A stretch of 64,000 nucleotides of DNA from an uncultured Methanobrevibacter sp. (lineage in GTDB: Archaea; Methanobacteriota; Methanobacteria; Methanobacteriales; Methanobacteriaceae): positions 32,621 to 96,620 of the forward strand of contig NZ_CACXNW010000013.1 of the NCBI RefSeq assembly GCF_902769175.1. Direction: 5' to 3'. Both the position numbers and the translations under genes were made by a program. The stretch's first letter is position 1. Each line of letters begins with the position of its first letter. Shown piece after piece: positions 36,707 through 47,508 of this stretch. A model generated the notes under the pieces. It was given only the letters and a program-made list of their open reading frames with translations, ran no database searches and had not been told where the DNA came from.

Positions 36707-37517
36707 TTCTGATTACTTTAATGGAATAAATGATTTGGATGATTTCAATTTATTAAAATTTGTTGTTACCTCTGAATTAAGGTTGAAATTATTGTTAAGC
36801 TTATATGAGTCCAGCAAAACAATAAATGAATTGAAATCTGAGTTTAATAGAAAACCAGGTAATATTTCCAGAGCTTTAAATGAATTGAAATCCTGCAAGT
36901 TAATTCAAAAGTTTTCAAATAAATTGTATGCAGTATCTTCTATTGGATTTTTGCTTGCAAAGAATTTAGAAAATTTAATGGATACTATGGAAGCTATAGA
37001 TTCTAATGGGGAATTCTGGGAAAATCACTCTATAAAATCTATTCCTAATAAGTTTTTAAAGGAATTATCCATTTTTAATGAAGCTTCACTAGTTAAATCA
37101 ATCATTACAGAATTTGCAAAGCCTATTAATGTATATTTGGAAAACATTAAAAATTCCTCATATATCTGCATTATATTACCTGTCTTCTCTAAGATCTTTA
37201 TGGATGCCATTGGAGAAGCCTTAATTAAACATGATGGGTACTTGGATGTTATAACCACTAAGAATATTTATGACTTGGTTGCCAAATCAGATTCAGAACA
37301 TATTGTTAAGGCATTGCTAAGGGATAAAAAAATTAATTTTTATATTGTAGATGATTTGCCAAATATCTTCTTTACTGTTTCAGATGTTTTCGCTTCATTA
37401 TTCCTTTTCTTTGATGATGTTGTTTTTGATAATTCTGAAATGCTTTTATTAGGAGAAGATTCAAATCTAAATGATGCTTATAGATTCTATAGGTATTTCA
37501 AGAAAGAAATCATATAA
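36702..37517 (+). CDS. FilR1/DUF1724-like HTH regulator (second of a pair), likely ATT start
   Basis: A paralogue of the preceding regulator with the same layout: winged HTH (SELRLKLLLSLYESSKTINEL near residues 24-44) and a C-terminal FilR1-like domain ending 'SEMLLLGEDSNLNDAYRFYRY'. The first conventional start is TTG 36735, which has no ribosome site. The codon ATT at 36702 sits six bases after a G-run (36690-36695). It overlaps the preceding stop as ATTAA. It yields an N-terminus aligning almost residue for residue with the paralogue. I therefore propose ATT, or a mutated ATG, as the start. The product would have about 271 residues. Confidence 0.75.
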   Translation: MNSDYFNGINDLDDFNLLKFVVTSELRLKLLLSLYESSKTINELKSEFNRKPGNISRALNELKSCKLIQKFSNKLYAVSSIGFLLAKNLENLMDTMEAIDSNGEFWENHSIKSIPNKFLKELSIFNEASLVKSIITEFAKPINVYLENIKNSSYICIILPVFSKIFMDAIGEALIKHDGYLDVITTKNIYDLVAKSDSEHIVKALLRDKKINFYIVDDLPNIFFTVSDVFASLFLFFDDVVFDNSEMLLLGEDSNLNDAYRFYRYFKKEII

Positions 37518-38381
<864 letters not shown>

Positions 38382-39458
38382 ATGGCAACTTTTAAAGGAT
38401 TTGCAATGAAAAGACTCAATGAAATCGGTTGGGTAGAAAAAGAAGTACCTGAATGTGGACCATTAGACGCAATCGTTAAACCAACTTGTGTATCTCCATG
38501 TACTTCAGATATCCACACTGTATGGGAAGGTGCTATCGGTGACAGAAGAGACATGATCTTAGGTCACGAAGCTGTTGGTGAAGTTGTTGAAGTAGGTAGC
38601 CACGTTACCAAATTTAAACCAGGAGACCGTGTAATTGTACCTGCTATTACCCCTGACTGGGATGACGAAGCAGCACAAAGAGGATTCCCTTCACAAACAA
38701 CCGAACCTCTCGGTGGTTGGAAATTCTCCAACTTCAAAGACGGTGTATTCGGTGAAAGATTCCATGTAAACATGGCAGACGCAAACTTGACACTCATTCC
38801 TGATGGAATGTCAGAAGAAGCTGCTGTAATGTTAACAGACATGTGGTCTACCGGTATGATGGGTTCAGAAAACGCTGACATTCCATTAGGTGGAAGCGCA
38901 CTCGTTATTGGTATTGGTGCAGTAGGTCTTTCTGCTGTTGCTGGTTTAAAACTTTTAGGTGCAGGTAGATTATTCGCAGCTGGTACCCGTCCAATTTCTG
39001 TTGAAGTTGCTAAAAAATACGGTGCAACCGACATTATTAACTATAAAAATGGTGCAATTGATGACCAAGTCAGAGAATTAACTGACGGTGCTGGTGTAGA
39101 CTCTGTAGTTATTGCTGGTGGTAACTTAGAAAACACATGGAAAGAAGCTATCGGTGCAGCAAAAGCAGGAGGAACTGTATCTAACGTAAACTACTTAAGT
39201 GGTGCTGATAACGTATTAATCCCACGTGAACTCTGGGGTTGCGGTATGTCCAACATCAACATTAAAAACGGATTATGTCCTGGTGGAGCAGTAAGAATGG
39301 AAAGACTTGCTGACTTAGCATTATACGGTAGACAAGACCCTGAATTATTAGTTACCCACAAATTCAAAGGTCTCGAAAAAATCGAAGATGCTTTACTCTT
39401 AATGAAAGAAAAACCTAAAGACTTAATCAAACCTGTTGTAATGTTAGATCTTGACTAA
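38382..39458 (+). CDS. adh: NADP-dependent (secondary) alcohol dehydrogenase, zinc type
   Basis: A 358-residue medium-chain zinc alcohol dehydrogenase closely resembling the NADP-dependent enzymes of Thermoanaerobacter brockii and Clostridium beijerinckii. Landmarks are VSPCTSDIHTV (zinc Cys near 37), GHEAVGEVVEVG (zinc His near 65), TDMWSTGMMG, the cofactor loop VIGIGAVGLSAVAG and GTRPISVEVAKKYGATDIINYKNG, where the Gly-Thr-Arg context fits NADP. It oxidises ethanol or isopropanol to yield NADPH. Codons are strongly optimised with many C-ending codons, suggesting very high expression. NpdG, encoded next, would convert the NADPH to F420H2 for methanogenesis. Confidence 0.92.
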   Translation: MATFKGFAMKRLNEIGWVEKEVPECGPLDAIVKPTCVSPCTSDIHTVWEGAIGDRRDMILGHEAVGEVVEVGSHVTKFKPGDRVIVPAITPDWDDEAAQRGFPSQTTEPLGGWKFSNFKDGVFGERFHVNMADANLTLIPDGMSEEAAVMLTDMWSTGMMGSENADIPLGGSALVIGIGAVGLSAVAGLKLLGAGRLFAAGTRPISVEVAKKYGATDIINYKNGAIDDQVRELTDGAGVDSVVIAGGNLENTWKEAIGAAKAGGTVSNVNYLSGADNVLIPRELWGCGMSNINIKNGLCPGGAVRMERLADLALYGRQDPELLVTHKFKGLEKIEDALLLMKEKPKDLIKPVVMLDLD

Positions 39459-39485
39459 GTTCATTAATTGTCGAAATTGAAACTC

Positions 39486-39521
39486 AAAAAGTAATGGATT
39501 CATTTCCATTACTTTTTTTTT
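39486..39521 (+). terminator. Strong terminator after adh
   Basis: A 13-bp perfect stem, 'aaaaagtaatgga' (39486-39498) with 'tccattacttttt' (39505-39517), loop TTCATT, continues into a T-run. It separates adh from npdG. Confidence 0.82.
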
Positions 39522-39638
39522 AAAACATTTCTAATAGTTTGTTTTATTTTTTTAATTATTTTAAAACAATTTATGGGATAATTTTATTTTTTAAATATTC
39601 TATTTTAGAATTTAATTTTTATATTTGTGGTGGATAAA

Positions 39639-40328
39639 ATGAAAGTTGCAGTTATTGGTGGAACTGGCCCACAAGGTTTAGGAATTGCAAAAAGATTTGC
39701 AATTGAAGGCGTAGAAGTTATTGTCGGTTCCCGTAAAGAAGAAAAGGCTTTAACCGTTGTTGAAGAAACTATTGAAGAACTTAAGGACTATGATTTAAAT
39801 ATCGTAGGTATGGCAAATGAAGATGCAGCAAAAGCTGGAGATATTTTAATTCTTACAGTACCTCTTGCAGCTCAAAAACCTACTCTTGAAGGTATTAAAG
39901 AATTCTGTGCAGACAAAATCCTTCTTGATGCTACTGTACCTCTTGAAACAGCAATTGGTGGAAAACCATTCCGTTTCATTGACTTAATGGAAGGTTCAGC
40001 AGCTGAAAGAACTGCAAAAATTTTAGATGGAACAGGTGCAAAAGTTATTTGTGCATTCTGTAATATTAGTAACTCTCACTTATCCAATATTCCAAATGAT
40101 ATTGATTGTGACTGTTTAATTGCAGGAGACGATAATGAAGCAAAAGAAATTGCTACAGAATTAATCAACAAATTACCTGGAGTTAGAACAATTGATACTG
40201 GAATTTTAGAAAAATCAAGAGTTATTGAAAAGATTACTCCACTCTTAATTGGATTGAACATCAAATACAGATCCCATTATGGTGGATTAAGAATTACTGG
40301 AATTCCAAAATTCGATAATAACTATTAA
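39639..40328 (+). CDS. npdG: F420-dependent NADP reductase
   Basis: Transfers hydride between NADPH and coenzyme F420. The 230-residue protein starts MKVAVIGGTGPQGLGIAKRFA (the NADP Rossmann loop GGTGPQGLG), with VGSRKEEKA near 33, ILTVPLAAQKPTLE near 72 and the family's CNISNSHLSNI near 137. The ATG at 39639 is chosen because GGTGG lies a few bases upstream; the GTGs at 39627 and 39630 belong to that ribosome site. With adh it gives a route from alcohol to F420H2. Confidence 0.92.
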   Translation: MKVAVIGGTGPQGLGIAKRFAIEGVEVIVGSRKEEKALTVVEETIEELKDYDLNIVGMANEDAAKAGDILILTVPLAAQKPTLEGIKEFCADKILLDATVPLETAIGGKPFRFIDLMEGSAAERTAKILDGTGAKVICAFCNISNSHLSNIPNDIDCDCLIAGDDNEAKEIATELINKLPGVRTIDTGILEKSRVIEKITPLLIGLNIKYRSHYGGLRITGIPKFDNNY

Positions 40329-40532
40329 ATCATTTTTAATAAATCAACTGAATATATAACTATAAATTAGTCTATTTTCTCAACCAAAGTTAAATATTTA
40401 GGAAGTTGTGTCACCTCTCAAACGTAATTTTCTATCTATTTAACTTTAAAAATGATTATTTACTTTTTAAATTTTAGATAGATTTTTATCTAAAAAGAAA
40501 CATAGTATTTATAATAATTACTAGGTGATAAA

Positions 40533-40829
40533 ATGATTATAGTTTTAGCAAAAGCAGTACCTAAAGACGAAGAAGCCCTTGTGAAAATTGTTGGATTTGC
40601 ACAAGACTTAATTGAAAATTCAAGAAAAGAAGAAGGAAATGTAGATTACAATTTGTACGTTAATTCTGGCGATCAATCCTTGATGTTTGTAGAACAATGG
40701 GAATCAATAGAAATTTTAGGCGCACACTTACAAACCGAACATTTCATCAAATTTGGAGAAAATATTGCTGATTTAGTTGCTGGCGATCTTGCAATCGATG
40801 TTTTCGAAGCAGAACCAACTGAACTCTAA
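40533..40829 (+). CDS. Antibiotic biosynthesis monooxygenase (ABM/YgiN-like) domain protein
   Basis: A 98-residue ferredoxin-fold dimer protein. It shows MIIVLAKAVPKDEEALVKIVGFAQDLIENSRKEEG at the start (landmarks KAVPKDE and SRKEEGNVDYNLY), MFVEQWES near 51 and AHLQTEHFIKF near 64. ABM proteins range from quinol monooxygenases to heme-handling enzymes and stress proteins. In an anaerobe a quinone- or flavin-related detoxification role is a guess. TAGGTGA precedes the ATG. Confidence 0.85.
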   Translation: MIIVLAKAVPKDEEALVKIVGFAQDLIENSRKEEGNVDYNLYVNSGDQSLMFVEQWESIEILGAHLQTEHFIKFGENIADLVAGDLAIDVFEAEPTEL

Positions 40830-40879
40830 TTATTCTCTTTTTTCTTTTTTTTTAAATTTTTTCTATTTTTATATTAGTT

Positions 40880-41030
40880 ATCTTATTTTTTTCTAATTTT
40901 ATTAGTTTATGTTTTTTGTTCTTATTTTTATCTAATTTTATTAGCTTATGATTATTGTTCTTATTTTTTTCTAATTTTATTAGCTTATGATTATTGTTCT
41001 TATTTTTTTTTAATTTTATTAGTTTTTATC
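40880..41030. repeat. 39-bp tandem repeat, about four copies
   Basis: 'ctaattttattag' begins at 40893, 40932 and 40971, and a variant occurs near 41010. 'cttatgattattgttcttat' is the other half of the unit. The rest of 40830-41213 is T-rich. A TATA-like TTTATATATAA near 41159 probably drives the gene downstream with a short leader. Confidence 0.82.
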
Positions 41031-41213
41031 TTTTTTCTTATTTACTTTGTTTTTTATAATTTTTTTACAATTATTTTATTATAATAATCTATTTTTTTTC
41101 TGATTATTTTCATTTATTTGCACTTTTTTCTTTAACTATTTTTAAAAAATTTCTACTTTTTATATATAATATACATAAAATATATTTAAAATAAAAATAA
41201 TAAATATAAACTA

Positions 41214-43058
41214 ATGTTTGGCAAAGATAAAAAAGAAGAATATCATGAAAAAGTATTATATGAGGCACAACCTAACATATTTGTCTATTCAAAGGGAATT
41301 TTAATTTCCATGTTTGTGCTTGGTTTTTTATTTTTCTTATATTCTGCAGGAATCAGTTACATTGGGAATATGAATGTTTATTTGATTGAAACAACTAAAG
41401 TTCCTATGACCCGCTATTTTGCAATAGCTATATTTATATTGATAATGGCAGTATTTGCCTATATCATAATAAAGATTTTGATTTGGACTTCAATTAAATA
41501 TACAATTACAGAAAGCAGAGTGATTACTGAAAAAGGTATTCTTATGCAAAGGAATAATTACATGCCTTTCAATACCATTCAAGATGTCAGCCGATCACAA
41601 AATCTTTTGGGAAAAATCTTTTCAGTAGGGACAATCACTTTATACAGTGCTTATGATGGAAAGGAGTTAGAACTAAAAGATGTTTCCAATCCAAATAAGA
41701 TTGAAGATATCATATTTGAAAATATGAGAGGAACTCATTTAAGATATCGTAATATTTATGATGATAACACTGGCTTCAATCCAATCAGACCTAATGAAGA
41801 AAGCCATTACAGACGTATGGAAGATTTGGATGATTTGGAATTGGTAGATGCTAAAGAGCGCAAAAGACAACTTAGAGATAGTAGGTGCAAGGCCCGAAAT
41901 TCCAGAAACAATTATAATCAATCTAAGCCTAACTATGATTCCTATTATGATGATGAATATTATCCGGAAGACGATTATTATATAAACGGACCAGCAGACA
42001 ATAGGTCCAATTATAGAAACAGCCAATATGATAATCGCAGAAATTACCCAGATTCTCACCATCACCAATATTCTGGTGCAATCAAGGAATCATATGAAAG
42101 AAATCCTGATAAGTATTTTGCAAACAATTATGAGGAATTCCATCAGAATAATTTAGATGCTCAAAGAGATTATTATGAAGGAAGGGATGCTCCATCCTAT
42201 AGGGATAATAATCAAAATAGGGAAGAAACTAAAAAATCCGGTTTATCCAGATTTAATCCTTTCTCAAATAGCAGGAATGAGGAGCCTTATGAAAACATCT
42301 CTGATGAGGAATTTGACACTACAATAAATCAGGCTATGCATGAAATGGATAGCAATATTAAATTTGAACCTTCCAATAATCAGGTAAATCATAATAGAGA
42401 TCATAATAATTACAATTCTTCTAATAGAGGACATAATCAATCTCATAATCAAAATTTCAATGCAGGTTATCGTTCCAGTCGCCAATATGACAAAAGGGAA
42501 TATGATGATGATTATGGCAGGTCTTATGACAATTCCTATCAAGACAATGGATATAGGTCTAATTCAAACAGATCAAGACCTGTAAGGGATGATTATGACT
42601 ATTATGATTCTCGAGATGACCATGGACGTTATGATTCTCGTGATGACTATAGGCAACATGATTCAAGAGATGATTATAGACGTTATGATTCTCGTGATGA
42701 CTATAGGCAACATGATTCTCATGATGACTATAGACGTTATGATTCAAGAGAAAGAAGCCCTAAATATCATGATAATCTCTATGATGACTACTCAGAGAGC
42801 TATTCCAGAAAATCTGATAGAAGAGACTCTAATTATGGTTCCAGACAGGTAGATTATGGATATGATGATTATAATAGGTCAAGGAATCAAAATCAATCCA
42901 GAAATCATAAACCGTCTAAAAACTATGAAAGATCCAATCAAAGACGGCATTATGAAAATAAAGGCGCTTATGATGAAGCTCCTTCCAATGGAAAGGACAA
43001 TAAGGAAAAAACTCCTGAGGACCTTCTTCAAAAACATTCAAGAAAATTCAGAAGATAG
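41214..43058 (+). CDS. Membrane PH-domain (bPH2) protein with long low-complexity tail
   Basis: A 614-residue protein. Two membrane segments (about residues 23-45 and 67-90) are followed by a bacterial PH-like domain (about 95-165): 'TESRVITEKGILMQRNNYMPFNTIQDVSRSQNLLGKIFSVGTI' (landmarks SRVITEKGI and NLLGKIFSVGTI, typical of bPH2/YdbT). The remaining 430 residues are a disordered Tyr/Asp/Arg/Asn/Ser-rich tail with tandem units YDSRDDYRQHDSRDDYRR-like between about 460 and 510. That fusion is unusual and the tail's role is unknown. No ribosome site is evident, so the transcript may be nearly leaderless. Confidence 0.8.
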   Translation: MFGKDKKEEYHEKVLYEAQPNIFVYSKGILISMFVLGFLFFLYSAGISYIGNMNVYLIETTKVPMTRYFAIAIFILIMAVFAYIIIKILIWTSIKYTITESRVITEKGILMQRNNYMPFNTIQDVSRSQNLLGKIFSVGTITLYSAYDGKELELKDVSNPNKIEDIIFENMRGTHLRYRNIYDDNTGFNPIRPNEESHYRRMEDLDDLELVDAKERKRQLRDSRCKARNSRNNYNQSKPNYDSYYDDEYYPEDDYYINGPADNRSNYRNSQYDNRRNYPDSHHHQYSGAIKESYERNPDKYFANNYEEFHQNNLDAQRDYYEGRDAPSYRDNNQNREETKKSGLSRFNPFSNSRNEEPYENISDEEFDTTINQAMHEMDSNIKFEPSNNQVNHNRDHNNYNSSNRGHNQSHNQNFNAGYRSSRQYDKREYDDDYGRSYDNSYQDNGYRSNSNRSRPVRDDYDYYDSRDDHGRYDSRDDYRQHDSRDDYRRYDSRDDYRQHDSHDDYRRYDSRERSPKYHDNLYDDYSESYSRKSDRRDSNYGSRQVDYGYDDYNRSRNQNQSRNHKPSKNYERSNQRRHYENKGAYDEAPSNGKDNKEKTPEDLLQKHSRKFRR

Positions 43059-43179
43059 ATATTGGAGGTTTTTTGCTTTAGATAATAATTCTTTATTATT
43101 TTAAATTTTTTTGATTTTAGTATGGCCTTTTTGCCATAACTCTTTTTATTTTTTATCTTTTTATTTATGTGGGAAAACT

Positions 43180-44439
43180 ATGAATTTTGATTATGATGTA
43201 ACAATTGTTGGTGCAGGACCTATGGGCTCTTCCTTAGCTTATGAATTGTCTAAGGAAAATCTCAAAGTATGTCTTATTGATAAAAAGAAAGTGATAGGTT
43301 TGCCTTTGCAATGTGCAGGGATAATCAATAAAAGAGTATTGGATTTAAATCAAATCCCAAATGAATTCATATTAAATAAGGCAAGAGGAGCTTATTTGCA
43401 TACTAAAAATCATTCTTTAACTGTTTCAAAAGATGAATATCAAGCATTGATAATTGATAGGGTTGCATTGGATCAATATTTATACAACAGAGCCATTGAA
43501 AGTGGTGTTGATTCCTATTTGTCATCTAAAGCTTTAGCTATTGATGATGTTTCTGGTGAAGTGGAATTTCAGCATGACTCTAAAAGGAAAACCATAATGT
43601 CTAAAGTCATTGTTGGTGCAGATGGACCTATGTCTATGGTTTCATCAAGCTTTGGAAATGAATTTGATTATTTTTGTGCAAGCCAGTATTTGGTTAAGGT
43701 TGATGAAATTGAGGAAATGGAATTTGTAGACTTATGTGCTTTTGAAGACCTATTTCCTGGATTCATATGGGTAATTCCAGTTTATAAAAACATTTTCAGA
43801 ATTGGATTGTTCTCAAATCATGATTATAAGAGGCAAGCAGAAATTTTAGATGATTTCTTAAGAAATGATTTCAAATATGATGATTATGAAGTCATTGAGA
43901 AATACAAAGGACGAATACCTGTTTATAATAAGAACAATAGATTATATAAAAATAGGGCAATTGTTATTGGAGATGCCGCTGCACAAGTTAAGCCAACTAC
44001 TGGTGGAGGTCTCTTAATAGGTTTTGAAACTATTCAAATAGCAAAAAAATCAATTCTAACTGCCTTAAAATCTAATGTTTTCAATTCTAATGATGAATTG
44101 AATTCAAAAAATGATTCAAACTTGGAAAGGATTGTTGAAAATGACAAAGAGATATTACAGAATGCTTTCAAGGATTATCAAAAGGATTTTGAAAAAAGAT
44201 TCCTGAAGGAAATGTCTATTCAATTCAAGGTTCAAGAAACCTTGTGCACATTGTCTGATGATGATTTGGATTATTTCTTTAAAAAATTAAAAGAAAAAGA
44301 AGCAGATAAATTGATATCTAAGTATGGTGATATGGATAATCAGTCAATTCTGGTTAAGGAGTTCTTAAAAAGAGGATTGATTTTGTCATTGTTGCCATCA
44401 ATTCATAAAAAGGAGTTAGCTAAGATTTGGCTGCTTTGA
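43180..44439 (+). CDS. Geranylgeranyl reductase family FAD-dependent oxidoreductase (second paralogue)
   Basis: A 419-residue relative of the geranylgeranyl reductase at 5083: TIVGAGPMGSSLAYELS near residue 7, LQCAGIINKR near 43, VGADGPMSMVSSSFG near 147 and GDAAAQVKPTTGGGLLIG near 266. A hydrophilic insert (about residues 285-330) and weaker conservation suggest a different substrate, for example another isoprenoid or lipid. The ATG at 43180 follows GTGGGA. An upstream in-frame ATG at 43111 would add an implausible hydrophobic extension. Confidence 0.85.
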   Translation: MNFDYDVTIVGAGPMGSSLAYELSKENLKVCLIDKKKVIGLPLQCAGIINKRVLDLNQIPNEFILNKARGAYLHTKNHSLTVSKDEYQALIIDRVALDQYLYNRAIESGVDSYLSSKALAIDDVSGEVEFQHDSKRKTIMSKVIVGADGPMSMVSSSFGNEFDYFCASQYLVKVDEIEEMEFVDLCAFEDLFPGFIWVIPVYKNIFRIGLFSNHDYKRQAEILDDFLRNDFKYDDYEVIEKYKGRIPVYNKNNRLYKNRAIVIGDAAAQVKPTTGGGLLIGFETIQIAKKSILTALKSNVFNSNDELNSKNDSNLERIVENDKEILQNAFKDYQKDFEKRFLKEMSIQFKVQETLCTLSDDDLDYFFKKLKEKEADKLISKYGDMDNQSILVKEFLKRGLILSLLPSIHKKELAKIWLL

Positions 44440-44608
44440 TTCTGATTATTTGTTAATAATCAAAATTGTACTCAAAAGAATTTTTTATTTGAGATTTGAT
44501 AGAATATTTCTCAAAAGAAGTATTATTTGAGTTTAACTTACTTATATTTATTTACAATTACTAATGATTACAAAGGAATATTTATTCATAAAAATGTGGA
44601 GATAAAAC

Positions 44609-45643
44609 ATGGATTTATTATTAATCTTATCACAAGAACACGATAAACTGCCTTTAGCTGAATTAAGAGCTGTTTTAGAAGTGGAAAATATAGAAACAGA
44701 ATTGGAAGTGGTTTGTCCAGAATTAGTTATTTTAAGAAATCTTGAAGAAGATGTCTTTGATGACTATTATAGAATACTTGTTAGGAGATTAGGTTATACT
44801 CATGAAGTTCATCATTTGATAGATGAATGTGGCTATGAAGACTTGGATGATGCTGTAAAGGCTATTGATTGGTCTAATTTTATTGATGAAAACTTTGCTG
44901 TTAGAGTGAAGCGTTTCAATACTGAAATAGATACTGTAGCTACTGAAAGAAGAGTAGGCCACTTGATTTTAACAAATACTGAAAATATTTCAGTAAACCT
45001 ATCTGATCCAAAGTCATTTGTTCGTGTTGTAGCCCATCATGATAATGTTTATTTATGCTATGGCAGATACCAGCTCAACAAGAAATATTTTGAAGAAATG
45101 AAGCCTCATAAAAGGCCATTTTTCCATCCAGGATGCATGAGTCCTAAGCTTGCACGTTGCATGACTAATTTAGCTCGGGTAAAGGAAGGGGATTTGGTAT
45201 TGGATCCATTCTGCGGTACTGGAGGAATCCTTATTGAAGCAGGTCTTATTGGATGCAAGGTCGTTGGCTGTGATATCGATTGGAGAATGAAGAAAGGAAC
45301 TGCAACCAATTTGGATTATGTAGGCATTACAGATTATCAAACACATGTTGTTGATGTCCGTGAACTTGAAATGTATGAAGAGGTTGATGCAGTAGTCACT
45401 GATCCACCTTATGGAATTTCAACCACTATCTGTGGTGAAGGGGCATCTGGAATTTTCAGTGAATTTTTGCAGTCAATTGAACACAGTATGAAGAAAGATG
45501 CACTTTTAGTCATGGCTAGTCCACACACATTAGACATCGATTCATTGCTTAAGGATGTAGGTTTCATATTATTAGAAAGGTATGAGATTAAAATGCATAG
45601 GAGCTTGACTCGTATCATTTCTGTGATAGCTAAAATTCATTAA
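44609..45643 (+). CDS. tRNA (guanine(10)-N2)-methyltransferase TrmG10
   Basis: A 344-residue protein with an N-terminal THUMP-containing region (to about residue 150), a link HKRPFFHPGCMSPKLARCMTNLA near 168-190, and a Rossmann methyltransferase domain with SAM motif LDPFCGTGG near 198-206 and the N2-guanine/amino-methyltransferase motif DPPYG near 265. This matches archaeal Trm-G10, which mono- and dimethylates G10 of tRNAs. GTGGAG precedes the ATG. Confidence 0.9.
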   Translation: MDLLLILSQEHDKLPLAELRAVLEVENIETELEVVCPELVILRNLEEDVFDDYYRILVRRLGYTHEVHHLIDECGYEDLDDAVKAIDWSNFIDENFAVRVKRFNTEIDTVATERRVGHLILTNTENISVNLSDPKSFVRVVAHHDNVYLCYGRYQLNKKYFEEMKPHKRPFFHPGCMSPKLARCMTNLARVKEGDLVLDPFCGTGGILIEAGLIGCKVVGCDIDWRMKKGTATNLDYVGITDYQTHVVDVRELEMYEEVDAVVTDPPYGISTTICGEGASGIFSEFLQSIEHSMKKDALLVMASPHTLDIDSLLKDVGFILLERYEIKMHRSLTRIISVIAKIH

Positions 45644-46028
45644 ATGATATTTGGTTCATATATGGTAAACTATATTTGATTAGATTGCCTTGTCTATTTT
45701 TTACTTTTTAGTTAAAAATTAGTTTGCCTTATCGATTTTTATTTTTCAATTAAAATTAATAATTATTATAATATTTTTTTCAATTTATTTTTTAATTTAT
45801 TATTAATCATAATCTGATTTTATTTTTTCAATTTCTTTTTTTAATATAACTAAATTGATAATAATTTTTATTTTTTCAATTTTTTTTTTAATATTTCCTA
45901 ATACCAAAAAAATATTAATAAACTTTAAATAAATTTTTAAATAAAATCTATTTTAATTACTTATACTTTTACTTTTTATAATAAGCAAGTGTTTATTTTA
46001 CTTTTTAAAATTATCAAAAGTGTTTATT
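45644..46028. other. T-rich intergenic region
   Basis: Contains short repeats of 'tttttcaatttatttttt' type and a partly repeated 'agtttgcctt' near 45690-45730. No gene or RNA is recognised. The promoter of the MATE gene must lie near its end. Confidence 0.45.
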
Positions 46029-47403
46029 ATGCAATTGAATGAAAACATTGAAGCAATAATTGGAGATCCAAAGAAAGCCATAAGGAGATTGGCTTATCCT
46101 ACAATTTTATCTATGCTTTTAATGTATCTAAATAATCTTATTGACAGTATGTGGGTTGCCGGTCTTGGAGCAGGCCCTCTTGCAGCTTTAGGATTTATGT
46201 CTCCATTGTTTCTTGTAATCATGGGATTTGGAGTTGGAATTGGAGCCGGTTCCAATTCATTAATATCAAGGTATATTGGTTCTGAAAGATATGATGATTC
46301 AAACAATGCAGCAATGCACAGCATGATACTTGGAATAATAGTTTCAATTCTTCTAATGGTTATAGGAGTTTTATTTTTAAAGGATATGCTTTTGCTCTTT
46401 GGTGCAGAATCTGTAATTGATTACGCAATGGATTATGGAACCATAATATTTCTATCAAGCAGCATCATTCTTTTTCCAGCTATTGTTTCAAGTCTTTATA
46501 GAGCTGAAGGAGACATTAAAAGGGCAACATGGCCTTTGGTTTTGAATGCAGTAATAAATCTGATAATTGACCCTATATTCATTTATTATTTTAATTGGGG
46601 CATTAAGGGAGCAGCCCTTGCTACAGTATTGTCCTCACTTGCAAATCTTTTGGTGATGCTATATTGGTTTGATTAAAAAAGATACCTTCCTAAAATTAAA
46701 CTTTAATAATTATCGCAGAAATTTCCAGATTTATAAGGATATTCTATGGGTTGGATTGCCAGCAAGCTGTGAAGAAGTGATTTATTCCATTGTAGGTATT
46801 TGCTTTAATTATCTGATTATGATGACTGCAGGAACTACTGAAGTGGCTATCTTTACAGTTGTATGGAGATTTGTATCAATTGCATTTCTGCCATGTATGG
46901 GAATTGGAATCTCTACAGTAACTGTTTCTGGTGTGGCATATGGAGCTAGAAATATTCAGAATTTTAGAATTTCCTTAAATTATTCCACTTTGCTCAGCTT
47001 GATAATCACAGCAATCGTTTGTGCAATATTCTTTGTATTCGCTTATCCGATATCTCATGCATTTAATTTCATTTCTGGAAATCCTGCAATGATAACTAGA
47101 ACTGCTGAAGTTTTAAGGATTATGGTTTTCTATAATCTCTTTGTTTCATTTGGTGCTACGGCTGTTTATGTCTATCAAGCTGTAGGTTCTGGATTCAAGT
47201 CAATGTCTCTTACATTACTTCGTGAAATAATATTAAGTGTAGGTCTTGCTTACTTATTTGCAATTGTTTTCAGATGGAGAATATTCGGCATTTATTTCGG
47301 TGCGATTGTCAGAATGATTTTAGGATGTTTCATTGGTTTCATATGTATTGTAATCTTTGAGGAGAAATTCAGAAAAGAAGTAGAAAGCTTATTAAAATCT
47401 TAG
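46029..47403 (+). pseudogene. MATE family efflux transporter, frameshifted
   Basis: Two overlapping reading frames encode halves of one MATE transporter. Codons from 46029 give six membrane segments with NNLIDSMWVAGLGAGPLAALGF near residue 35 and end 'YWFD' stop at 46676. The second frame resumes at TTG 46669 with IKKDTFLKL and continues with segments such as 'GLPASCEEVIYSIVGICFNYL' to 47403. Removing one T (or adding two) in the TTT near 46667-46669 joins them into about 458 residues, normal for the family. The loss could be real or a sequence error. Confidence 0.85.
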
Positions 47404-47508
47404 GTTAAAGAATTTTTAAAAAATAGATTTTTTTTTAAATAATATATTAAATGTTAGAAAAATAAAAAATAAGAAAATAGGTCAAATTGACCAAAAAAAG
47501 TTTTTTTT

